Below, one piece after another: positions 54,529-64,000 of a stretch of DNA of 64,000 bases. Below the pieces are notes generated by a model. The model had not been told where the DNA came from and made no database searches. It saw nothing but the letters and a program-made list of their open reading frames with translations. This DNA comes from Diphasiastrum complanatum. Lineage: Eukaryota > Streptophyta > Lycopodiopsida > Lycopodiales > Lycopodiaceae. Position 1 is the stretch's first letter; the number at the start of each line of letters is the position of its first letter. The DNA is taken from assembly GCA_029204225.1 (NCBI GenBank), contig CM055095.1, positions 66,179,940 to 66,243,939 on the forward strand. Reading direction: 5' to 3'. The translations under genes and the position numbers were made by a program.

Positions 54529-56679
54529 GAAGCTCAATAGGCCGAGATCTACCATCTTAAACTCTTTTGCTAAAGCAATTTTTACATCTCTAATTCCATC
54601 TAGATCATTACCACTCAAGATAATGTCATCTACATACAAAACAAGAATAATGATCATGCCATCATGAAAACTTATATACAATGATGGATCATAGGCACTC
54701 ATTACAAAATTGATGGAAATGAGAAAAGAGTTTAGCCTAGAGTACCATGCTCTAGGTGCTTGCTTGAGCCCATAAAGGCTCTTCTTCAAAAAACATACCT
54801 TTCCTTCATGCTTTGCCTTGATGAAGCCCTCGGGTTGCCTCATGTAGATCTCTTCCTCCAAATAACCATTGAGGAATGCATTTGTGAAGTCAAGTTGGAA
54901 TAGCTCCCAATTGAAGGTTGTAGCAAGACTAATGATCAACCTGATAGTAACAAGCTTAGCCACAGGAGCAAAAGTCTCATCATAGTCAATGCCTTTGGTT
55001 TGTAAAAAACCTTTGGCAACAAGCCTAGCTTTATGCTTGCTTATTGATCCATCTTGATTATACTTCAATCTAAACACCCACTTGCAATCAAGAGGTTTCT
55101 TCCCTTGAGGAAGTTCCATAAGATCCCATGTATGATTCTCAATAAGAGCATCATACTCTACTTGCATAGCATCCATCCAACTTTTAGACTTACAAGCATC
55201 TTCATAGCATGTTGGCTCATCTAACATTGAAGTAAGAAAGGTGTAAGATGTGAAAGATGATGAGCCTTCCCTTTGATCACCTTGACCATCATAGGTGAGC
55301 CTCAATGGCTCGGATCTTGCCCTTGTAGATCTTCTTGGAGATCTTGGAGTTCTTGCATCTTGAGGTGGATCCTCAAGTTCTTCTTCACTTGGAAGCTCCT
55401 CCTCCATCCTAGCATGATCCTTGGCATCAAGATGATTAGTAGCATTATCATCCAAATCACAAGCATGTCCTTCATCAAAAATAACATCCCTACTCACTAT
55501 CACCTTGCTAGTGATGGGATTGAAGACTCTATAACCTTTGCTATTCTCAACATATCCCACAAAGATGCCTTTGATGGATGTTGCATCATCCTTCCTTCTC
55601 TTATCCAAGGATTGGTGTACATAGCAAGTGGATCCAAAAACTTTGAGATCTTTGATATTGGGTTTCTCTCCAAATAGAGCTTCAAATGGTGTGATTCCTC
55701 CAATGGCTTGGTTTGGCAATCTATTGCACAAATAGTTAGCACAAGTTATTGCTTCACCCCAAAATGGTTTGGATAGAGAAGCATCTAGCCTTAAGGCCTT
55801 AGAACACTCACAAAGAGATCTATTTCTTCTCTCACTCACTCCATTTTGTTGAGGGGTGTATGGACATGACAACTCCCTCTTTATGCCATTAGAACTACAA
55901 AAGTCAATCAACTTATTGGAGATATATTCACCTCCATTATCACTCCTTAATACCTTAATCTTGGTACTAAGTTGATTTTCTACCAAAGTCTTGAACTTTA
56001 CAAAAGAATCAAACACCATTGATTTGCTAGACAAGAGGTACATCCAACAAAATCTAGAATAGTCATCAATGAAGATTACATAGTAATTGGCACCACCATT
56101 AGACTCATGTGAAAAACTATGAACATCCGAATGGATGAGTTCAAGAGGAGAGTTTGATCTTGACGTAGATCTTGAGAAGGGTAGTTTGTGAGCCTTTGAG
56201 AGGCTGCATGCTTCACATCTCTTCCCACACTTTGACAAATGCTTGGGGAGTTCAACTGCAAGCTTCTTTGTAGCCATAGATTCCATGGCTCTGTAGTTGG
56301 GGTGGCCCAACCTTTTGTGCCACAGTTCCACCTTTGCCAAGTTAACACTCTCCACTGCAATATTAGCATCAAGCTTAAACAATCTACCTTGCTTAAAGCC
56401 TTTGGCTATACATTCATCATTTCTAAGGATGGAACAAACTCCATGCTTAAATTGTACATCCAGGCCATTATCCATTAACTGGCCAACACTAAGCAAATTC
56501 TTGGTTAACTTAAGAACATAAAGAACATTATCTAGATTCATCCTTTTGGATGATCCCACATACAAGGGAATTGTTCCTATTCCACTTATCTTACATTCTT
56601 GACTACTTGAAGTATAGATTGATCTATGTAAGTCATTGTAAGAAAGTAAGGTGGAGAATATGTCTTTTTGATATGTCAT
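54529..56679 (-). pseudogene. Element C pol, 5' part (protease to RT)
   Basis: Open from just after the protease nonsense change: SSHMTYQKDIF, CKISGIGTIPLYV, LWHKRLGHPNYRAM, CEACSLSKAHKLPFSRS, then integrase D/D/E blocks (LIHSDVHS, LRSDNGGEYISNK, TPQQNGVSERRNRSL). RT has GCKW-like DCKWVFRLKYNQDGSISKH, FLNGYLEEEIYM, SLYGLKQAPRAWYSR and LYVDDIILSG. It ends at DLGLLSFIL where element B is inserted; the few residues beyond come from the LTR of B. Confidence 0.9.
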
Positions 56680-56703
56680 GTGAGAACTTGTCCCACTATC
56701 AAT

Positions 56704-57626
56704 CTACCAAGAATCATTGGTGTTGCTCTTAGATGATGGTGGTTTGTTGGAAACCATCAAGGATGACTCTTCATCCTCCTCTTCCTCCTGATGTGCAGTG
56801 TTGCTTTGTTTGCTCTCTTGTGCCTTCTTCTTCTTGAGACATTCTGATGCAAAATGTCCTTTCTTTCCATAGAAAAAATATTTGTGCTTGGACTTGTCTT
56901 TGATCTTGCCCTTTGAGCTTGAAGCCTCATCCTCCTCCTTGGTCTCCTTGAAGTGCTTCTTCTTGCCATTGGTCTTCTTCTTGTTTTTGAATGAGAAATT
57001 AGCTTTCTCATCACCATCCTGCAGAGAAATAGCATTCATTCTTGCATTGGTATGCAACATCCTACACTCTTCAGCTACTAATACACTGTGTAGCTTTTCT
57101 ATAGTAGGCAAAGTGTCTTGGATTGCAAAGCTTTGGACCAAATTTGTAAAGCACTCCCTAGACCATTTAGGACAATCTGAACAAGCTCACTATCTTGAAT
57201 CTTCTCTCCAATGGAAGCTAACTCCCTATTAAGAGACTTGATTCTTAGCACATAATCCTGTGCACTCTCATCACTCCTCTTCATGCTTTGTAGAATCTGA
57301 TTCCTAAGCATGAGAACCCTCGAAGTGTTACTAGACTCATAGATAGATTTTAAAGATTCCCAAGCCTCTTCAGCACTCTTACATGATGATACTTCCCTTA
57401 AAAGATCATTGCTTACATTCATCTTAATACAGTGAAGTGCAAGCCTAGATCTCTTCTTGTATCTCACTAATTCCTGTGCACCTAGAGGTTCATCTTCATC
57501 ATCTATTAGAAACTCATAAAGATCCTGGAGCACCATTAGTGACTCCATCCTCACTTTCCAAATAGCATAATTGGTAGAATTTAACCTCTCACTAGCTTCT
57601 AGAAGGTAGGCTCCCACTGATCCCAT
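56704..57626 (-). pseudogene. Element C gag, frameshifted
   Basis: ATG at 57626: YLLEASERLNSTNYAIWKVR, EEAWESLKSIYESSNTSRVL and RIKSLNRELASIGEKI. A one-base deletion near 57160 (compare element E, which keeps the base) shifts to the frame at 56704-57141, which continues LVAEECRMLH and a knuckle in which one Cys is Phe-Tyr (KYFFYGKKGHFASECLKKK). The frame then ends in SW, stop, IDSG: TGG to TAG at the protease. Confidence 0.85.
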
Positions 57627-57640
57627 CTTACTAGCAAGAT

Positions 57641-58227
57641 TCTACACACAAGATATAGATTTGTTTGTACCTGAAACTCACAAAGGTTTCTAACTTGCAG
57701 TGTTTCACTCAAATGTTGACTTCTAATCCAATAGTTCTATCACTCCCTCACAAGCTGGAATGAAGATAAGATGAGCTGAAAACTACACTCAAGCAAATCT
57801 TGCCAATCTTGGCTATTCTTGGACAAAAACTGACTCTCTCTCTCTCATTCACTTTGATGTACTTTCAAGACCTAGTTTCCACTTTAAGAAGGTCTGAAAT
57901 CAGCCTAGATTAATTAGTTTTCATGAAACAAATTCAAAACTAATCAATGGCAAGTGATCTTCGTAGCTTATCCTAGGATTTGCACCAAAAATTACATCAA
58001 ACTGACACCAGATGAATTTTCTATGATCCAATGAATATGGGTTATTAAATGCTAGTTCAGAGATGCCCACACATGTGAACAATACAAATTTTGATCCTGA
58101 AAAATTTTGGGATCAAATCTCCTCACCAAAACCTGGATACCAGCTCGCCCTTCCAATACTAGCTTTTTGCACCAAAACCTGCTAAAATTGGATTAGATTC
58201 AAACACAGATCAATGGCCTTGTACTTG
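57641..58227 (-). other. 5' leader of element C
   Basis: Untranslated region similar to the leader kept in derivative D at 16892-17351 (gatgtactttcaagacct, cagcctagattaattag, caccaaaacctgctaaaa). This shows D belongs to the same family. Confidence 0.8.
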
Positions 58228-58239
58228 GCTCTGATACCA
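58228..58239 (-). other. Primer-binding site of element C
   Basis: gctctgatacca, minus strand TGGTATCAGAGC, next to the LTR at 58240. Confidence 0.95.
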
Positions 58240-58930
58240 TGTGAAAAGTACAGTACTAAGGACCATAAATGGATCTTTGAATGATCCACAAGGTGATTGT
58301 ATGCTTGTTAAACAATCTATCAGAAACTAGTCATCAGAAAACAAGATCTAGTTTAGCAGCTTGATAGGAAACAAGTAGAGACAATCAAAGCATTGATCAA
58401 TTAGTATAATCCAACACCACACGTGTGGAAATAAGGCTGTAGTACAGCCTGTAGATAGTGTTTACAAAGTGACAAAGCTGGGTTTCATTGGAAAAATAAA
58501 GTAATCACCATACAATGAGAGGAAACTAGAGTTTCTCCTTGAGGCTCCAAAAAATTTCTATCTTCTCACTATGGAGAATGGGAATACATAGTAAAACACA
58601 CTTTCTTTGCAAAGTGAGGTGAAAATCCAGCATGTAATAAGGAAGTAGACTCCACTTTCTTGCCCTAATGTGAAAACCCTAGCCTAGATCCAAGAGTCAT
58701 GCTTGGTAGGTGCATGGTAGGTACAAATCTCATCATAAATCATGGTCTAGATCCTACAAAGTAGGAATCACTACCAAATAGACACAACCACTCCTCTTGA
58801 CTCGTGGTAACCTACTTTAGGTGTGTATGTACAAGTGGCACTTTGGCCATTGAAATAACCAACAAACAATATTGACAAAATGTACAATATTCTACATGGC
58901 TAGATTTGCCAATGTAGGCAATTTTTCACA
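58240..58930 (-). repeat. 5' LTR of element C (691 bp)
   Basis: Pairs with 47101-47791. Holds ggctgtagtacagcc (near 58434-58448), a perfect palindrome with one central base that is mutated in the other LTR. Confidence 0.95.
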
Positions 58931-60447
58931 CTAACAACAACTCTTTCTTTGGCAAATAACCTTATAAAGCTATATCCCTCATCCCCAAAAAAAAATCTAC
59001 GGTAGAGTTACATTTTGACACAATTGCTTCCAACTAAGCATGGAGAATTGATTCAAAATAGTTAAGTAGACTCAATATACGCATGAATCTTTGTCAATTG
59101 TATACGCTTGAATCTTTGTGGATCAAGAAATCACATAAACTAGTTTATTTACATAAACCATCTCAGATAATGTCTATATTAGATAAAAAAATGCTTTCAA
59201 CATTATGAATCAGCTTGTAAGTCTTCTGAATCGGCTCGCAAAGTTTTTTCAATGATAGCGCAATAAGTAGGCAAAGACAAAAAGACATTGAGCTTAAAAT
59301 GAGAAAAATGAGTTCATTCTCACCTCCACTTTCATAACTCCTTGAAATGATCCTCGAAAATGACAATGTAGAATCAACGTTTTTAGATAACGAAGGCATG
59401 TCAAGATCGAATCTCCAATGTGCTCCATTGTGGTCCTCCATAAGCATATAAGCAATGTCTTTTTTCTCACTCACAGCTTTTCAATGCACCAACAAGCTAA
59501 AAAAAACAATGCACTAAAGCCTAAACCCTCTGAGGCCCTTCCCTCTTCAAAAAGGTTTTATTTACTTTAAAACTATTTGAAATGCCTCATCATGCTCTGT
59601 CTTTCAAAGCAAGCTTCAATCCAAATATTGAAATTCACCTACTTTAACTTATCTTATGAAATCCCTCTAAAAAATAGAATTCGAGCATCCTATTTTTTTA
59701 TAGGTCATCTCTTTCACATGCTTCCCTTGAACATGTTCAATCCCCAATCAATCTAGTAATTGAGCGAGGAAGGCTCCAGCACATCTTTGCTCATCTATAT
59801 GCATGTTCATGGCTTGCTTGCAATCTTTGATCGAGCCCCTTCTGCTAGTTGTTTGCTACACCTACCATCATTTGAGTAATTCTCAAAACTTTTGACAAGC
59901 TTATTTGTCATGCTAGGAAGACATAGGATCTGCACTTAGAGCTACATGCAATCTGCAACATAATGATAATTTGTTTGAATTGTCGTCTTCACATATGTTG
60001 GCTGCAAGGTCACTGACTACATATCTCACTAGTAAGAAATGTGCATAACAGGGGTTGGCACCAAACATACGTCTCCATCATGTTGATGCACTCAGGTGTT
60101 CTTCCTTGGACTTCACTCCACAAGCACGGAGACAGGCTGCGCCCAACCTTCTCACAAAATGTCATTGGACTTATGTAATTGCTACACTATTTGCTTAGCA
60201 CTGGGATTGCAAATGACCTCCAAGTCTGTTGAGGTCTTAAAGCGGGTCCAAGTCACTCGAGTGAGACTCTTTCTCAACTTCAAATGATCAACAAGGGCTC
60301 ATTCGTTCCACTCAATCGTGATAAAAGATCACATTTTTGCATTGAAATTTATAGAGACTTGCCTTTTTTTGTAGTCCAAATATAGAAGAGGGCAGTCATC
60401 CTACCATCATGGATTGCAATGAAGATTGGTCAACATCCCACATATTT
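58931..60447. other. Intergenic with one unidentified ORF
   Basis: Begins with the right target-site copy ctaac. The minus-strand ORF 59163-59474 (KDIAYMLMEDHNGAHWRFDL) is followed by a GTGAGA donor-like site and hydrophobic residues. It could be an exon, but I recognise no family. Otherwise nothing seen. Confidence 0.35.
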
Positions 60448-60823
60448 TGTGAAAAATTGTCAAATTTGGCAAGTCTAGCAATCATCAAGAGTAATGTTGA
60501 TATAGCAAATGCATCCAAAGTTTTGAAAAACTTGACACTCAGCTCTCTAGTACATTGAGATTTTGTGATTCAAATGCAACCAAGTCAATTTCTACTTCTT
60601 TCTTAGCTTGAAGGCCGTACTACAGCCTGTAGTACACAAGTGTGGGCTCATATTTCAATGTTGATCAATGCTTTTGATTGTTATTGCTTGTTGTTTGTCA
60701 AATTGCCAATCTAGATCAACTTTTTTGTGTCTAGTTTTTTGATAGATTGTTAAGCAAGCATCCAATCCCTCTTGTGGATCTTTTGTAGATTCATTTATGG
60801 TCGTAAAGTATAGTACTTTCACA
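60448..60823 (+). repeat. Rearranged 5' LTR of element E (376 bp)
   Basis: Starts tgtgaaaaattgtc and ends tactttcaca before the primer site, but is only 376 bp against about 700 in related LTRs. Bases about 60481-60545 match a piece of Copia integrase-region sequence (compare 51229-51290: catcaagagtaatgttga, gcaaatgcatccaaa), so foreign pol sequence lies inside it. The right half matches derivative D reversed (acttttttgtgtctag, catttatggtc). Confidence 0.7.
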
Positions 60824-60836
60824 TGTAATCAGAGCC
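60824..60836 (+). other. Primer-binding site of element E
   Basis: tgtaatcagagcc, two bases from TGGTATCAGAGCC. Confidence 0.75.
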
Positions 60837-61269
60837 AAGTACAAGAGCATAAGCCACTGATCTAATGCAAATCCATTTTTAGCAAGTTTTGGTGCTAAGA
60901 ACTAGTATTGAGAGGGCAAGCTAGAATCTTGATTTTGGTGAGGAGATTTGATCCCAAACTTGGTAGGTCCAAATCCATACTGTCCACATGTGTGGGAACC
61001 TCTGGACCTACATTTAATGCATGGTATTCATTTGATCCAAAGAAATTCAATTTGTGAGCTTTTGATGTAATTTTTAGTGGAAGTCTTAAGATAACCTACC
61101 AAGATTTAGTGCCATTGATTAGATTTGACATAGGGTCATGAAATCTAATTAATCTAGGCTGAAATCAGATCCTCTAAACTTGGTTCATAGGTCTTTAAAG
61201 TACATCAAAAAGTGTGAGGGAGATTTAGTCATGTTATTGTCCAAAAATAGCCAAAATTGGCAAGATTTG

Positions 61270-61610
61270 ATTGTAAGTAGATTTCACATCATCTTATCTT
61301 CATTCCAACTTTGTGAGGGAGTGTTAGAACTAAGATTATAAGTTCATTTGTTGGATTATAAATCTAATTTGAGTGAAACACTACAAGAGAGAAACCTTAG
61401 TGAGTTTCTAGAGACAATCAAATCTATTTCTTGGCAAGATTTGTTTGAAACTTGTTTTCACTTCATCTTATCTTCATTCCAGCTTTGTGAGGGAGTGATA
61501 GAATTGTGATTATAAGTCCATTTGTTGGATTAGAAATCAAATTTGAGTGAAACACTACAAGTGTGAGACCTTTGTGAGTTTCAAGTCAATCAAATCTATT
61601 TCTTGTTTGT
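61270..61610. repeat. Tandem duplication in the leader of element E (about 178 bp)
   Basis: Two adjacent imperfect copies: cttatcttcattcca.ctttgtgagggagtg...tttgttggatta.aaatc...gagtgaaacactacaag...atcaaatctatttcttg, first at about 61280-61440 and second at about 61455-61605. Confidence 0.8.
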
Positions 61611-61626
61611 AGAAGTCACTAGTAAG

Positions 61627-62325
61627 ATGGGATCTGCTGGAGCATACCTTCTAGAAGCTAGTGAGAGATTGAATTCTACAAATTATGCTATTTGGAAGGT
61701 TAGGATGGAGTCACTTTTGGTGTTCCAAGACTTTTATGAGTTTTTGATTGAGGATGAAGATGAACCTCTAGGTGCATAGGAATTAGTGAGATACAAAAAG
61801 AGATCTAGGCTAACACTTCATTGTGTGAAAATGAATGTGAGCAATGATCTTTTGAGGGAAGTATCATCATGTAGAAGTGCTAAAAAGGCTTGGGAGTCTT
61901 TAAAATCAATCTATGAATCTAGTAACACTTCAAGAGTACTCATGCTTAGAAATCTGATTTTGCAAAGCATGAGGAGAAGTGAGGAGAGTGCACAGGATTA
62001 TGTACTCAGAATCAAGTCTCTAAATAGGGAGTTGGCTTCCATTGGAGAGAAGATTCACGATGGAGACCTTGTACAAATTGTCCTTAATGGCCTAGGAGAT
62101 GACTTTGCAAATTTGGTCGAAAGTTTTGCCATCGAAGACACTTTGCCAACTATAGAAAAACTTCACAGTGTATTAGTGGCTGAAGAATGTAGGATGCTCC
62201 ATGCAAAATCTAGGATGAGTTCCTTGTCTTTGCAGGATGGTGATGAGAAAACCAATTTCTCATTCATGGGCAAAAATAAGACCAATGGAAAGAATAAGCA
62301 TCCAAAGGACCGAAGAAGAGGATGA
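61627..62325 (+). pseudogene. Element E gag
   Basis: ATG 61627 opens a gag nearly the same as element C (AYLLEASERLNSTNYAIWKV). A stop TAG at 61777-61779 replaces Gln of AQELVRY (CAG to TAG). The frame goes on to 62325 (VLNGLGDDFANLVESFAIED, LVAEECRMLHAKS) and then shifts. Confidence 0.85.
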
Positions 62326-62968
62326 TGCATCAAGCTCAAAGGATAAGTCAAAGCAAAACTGCTTCTTTTGTGGAAAGAAGGGGCATTATGCATCCGAATG
62401 CTACAAGAGGATAAGAGCAAAAGAGGAGGAGGACAAACAAGGGAACCTTGCATATGAAGAGGATGGAGATGAGGAGATCTCATCTTTGATGGCATCTACA
62501 TCCACTCCAACAAACAAAAGCAACTCAAGGTGGATTGATAGTGGGTCTAGCTCCCACATGACTTTCCAAAAGGACACATTCTCAACCTTACACTCTTTCA
62601 ATGGTGGTAATAAATTTGTTTCTTTAGCAAATGTCTACATTAAAAGAGTAGGAAAAGATTTTGTGATACTGACCATTTTCATGGATGATTCGTTGATGAT
62701 AGGAAATTCCTTGATGCTGATCAAAGACACGAAGGGTCAGATTTTTGAAAGCTACAAAATCACAGATATTGGAGAAGCAACAAAATGCCTAGGGTTGGAG
62801 ATCAGAAGAGATCGAACAAAGGGCGAAATGCACTTGAGTCAATCAGAATATGCCAGAAAAGTGCTAAAACAGTACAACATGATGGACTGCAAAGAAAAGG
62901 CCACACCAATGATAGTTGGAGCCAAGCTCACAAAGCAGAATTGTCCAAAAATGGAAGAGGAAGAATAG
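62237..62968 (+). pseudogene. Element E fused protease-RT reading frame
   Basis: After the frameshift: knuckle NCFFCGKKGHYASECYKR, protease start RWIDSGSSSHMTFQKDTF (DSG intact) and FVSLAN. At about 62631 the frame passes without a stop into RT (YIKRVGKDFVILTIFMDDSL; the YVDD box reads FMDD) and EATKCLGLEIRRDR, EYARKVLKQYNMMDCKE. The RT piece is of another Copia lineage. A following frame (to 63019) reads AGIPYQNLIGSLM. It cannot yield active enzymes. Confidence 0.8.
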
Positions 62969-63019
62969 AGGATGGCAGGTATACCCTACCAAAACTTAAT
63001 CGGTAGTCTGATGTGTGGA

Positions 63020-64000
63020 AAATGCAAAAATAAGCTTGGTAGTGGCCAAAAATCATGTATATAGGATGATTACACATGTGTGGAGCCTGTTCCCACGTGT
63101 GAAAATAGTGTACTTGTCATGTACCATAATGGTGCATTGATTTATTATCTCTGATTTTTTGAGTGCATGTTGAAGTTGAGAGAGATTTTGCTAAAAATCA
63201 TAGATTAAGGAGTGATATGCAAGGTGAGAGGTTGAAATCCATTGTACCATCACTCTAGGTTTGTTCAAGAGTGATAGGGTCAAGTTTAAAAGCATTAATT
63301 TGCTAGAAAACATCCTTGGATCTATCCTCCAAGTGAAACCTTTGAGAGTTTCTAGTGCATATAGAGCATCTATGCAAATCTTTTGTAGAATTTGACATAG
63401 ATTGGCTTAAATTGAGAGTTCTAGAAAAGAGATTGAGATCCAAGTCACATTGTTCAACCCTACTCAATTTGTTTGAGTGATTGTAAGGTTTGAAAAGAGT
63501 CATTAAGGTGTCTATGACAAATGTGTATAGAGATATCCAATTTTCTAAGAGTTCCTTCCTTTGTAGAGGGCAAGATCTAGAGGCTCATTATGTGTTGTTA
63601 TTGGTGAAGAATTTGTCTTCTCTTAGGTGATCAAATCTTTCTAAGTAGTATTAGCTCTTTGAAGCACAATATCTTAGTGAGAAAAATCACAACTTTTGAT
63701 TTTGAATTTCATTCCAAGTCTTAAAAAGTAGAGTAATTGGTGGAATCAAATAGGAGTGATTGAATTCAATTTGTTGAGCAAAAATTGACATAGAACATTT
63801 GAAACTCAAATTAGTTCTATTCAACTTTCTTTGTGAGAGTGTGAGGGTCAATTTGTGATCCCATTTGATGTCTAGAATGAGGAGGAGTCCATATTTGAGT
63901 ATTCATGCATGGTTGAGATCTTTGTGAATCTCTAGTTGTCTAATTTTAAAGTTTTGTGAAAAATTGGTGGTACAATTTGTTTTCAAACCAAATCAAATTC
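63020..64000. other. Non-coding, nothing assigned
   Basis: AT-rich. Contains acacatgtgtgg and cccacgtgtgaa near 63069-63095, like the LTR palindromes elsewhere, so LTR or leader debris is possible. No domain-bearing ORF. Confidence 0.35.

Larger units (their letters stand above)
47101..58930 (-). mobile_element. Copia element C (outer), interrupted by element B
   Basis: A complete Copia element on the minus strand: LTRs of 691 bp at both ends, target-site duplication ctaac at 47096-47100 and 58931-58935, primer site, gag, pol and polypurine tract. It is about 5.96 kb without the inserted element. Its LTRs differ at about 15-17 positions by eye (near 97.5% identity), so it is older than its guest. 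It is inactive: a one-base deletion in gag near 57160, a TGG to TAG change just before the protease DSG, and an insertion in RT. Confidence 0.95.
60448..63019 (+). mobile_element. Copia element E, chimeric and internally deleted
   Basis: Plus strand: a rearranged 5' LTR, primer site, leader with a tandem duplication, gag close to element C, then an in-frame jump from protease to the RT of another Copia lineage. Integrase and the first part of RT are missing. No 3' LTR was recognised. Confidence 0.8.

Noticed and set aside
59163..59474. Minus-strand ORF as a gene
   Set aside because: Exon-like in part but only one candidate donor and no family recognised; mentioned within the intergenic entry.
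1..64000. CRISPR arrays, bacterial operons, tRNA, rRNA or organelle inserts
   Set aside because: No evenly spaced repeats with unique spacers, no tRNA cloverleaf or rRNA sequence seen, and no run of plastid or mitochondrial genes. Primer-binding sites match only 12-13 bases of a tRNA, as expected for LTR elements.

Overview
This is nuclear DNA of a land plant. The evidence is two ATL-type RING-H2 ubiquitin-ligase genes, plant-type GT...AG introns, a SWIM-type Mutator-like gene of the kind found across plant genomes, and a dense load of Ty1/Copia elements with initiator-Met tRNA primer sites. I cannot name the species or lineage. I see no bacterial operons, CRISPR arrays, rRNA or tRNA genes.

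Layout. 0-1.5 kb: ATL gene 1 (minus strand), intact. 1.5-5.5 kb: non-coding DNA with several short duplications. 5.5-18 kb: Copia debris on both strands (one 655-bp LTR with primer site, one LTR-leader-LTR derivative at 16.2-18.0 kb) and a Ty3/Gypsy integrase fragment. 19.3-21.5 kb: a triplicated 170-180-bp repeat and ATL gene 2, a same-strand paralogue of gene 1 broken by a 26-bp deletion. 22.7-31.7 kb: three Copia remnants, two of them in opposite orientation. 31.9-36.1 kb: a tandem duplication and a decayed Ty3/Gypsy element. 36.2-46.8 kb: the most unusual segment, described below. 47.1-58.9 kb: one Copia element nested inside another, both with exact target-site duplications. 60.4-63.0 kb: a chimeric, internally deleted Copia element.

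The 36-47 kb segment holds, on the minus strand, a decayed multi-exon gene. Its long exon encodes a histone H3-type fold (gapless over about 87 residues against canonical H3), then a Ser/Pro/Lys-rich linker, then the start of a Ulp1/C48 SUMO-protease domain. The His-Trp and Gln...Cys-Gly boxes lie in later exons with phase-compatible splice sites. I know of no described H3-Ulp1 fusion. Diverging from it on the plus strand are an unidentified ORF and an ORF with four 23-residue repeats. Further upstream lies a six-exon SWIM/Mutator-transposase-like pseudogene whose first exon appears to have been copied several times.

Only two coding regions look fully intact: ATL gene 1 and the 1316-residue polyprotein of the young inner Copia element. 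Most other coding sequence carries stops, frameshifts or deletions. The two ATL copies probably arose by local duplication and were then separated by transposon insertions. Alignments to known families are by eye and from memory; no database search was run.
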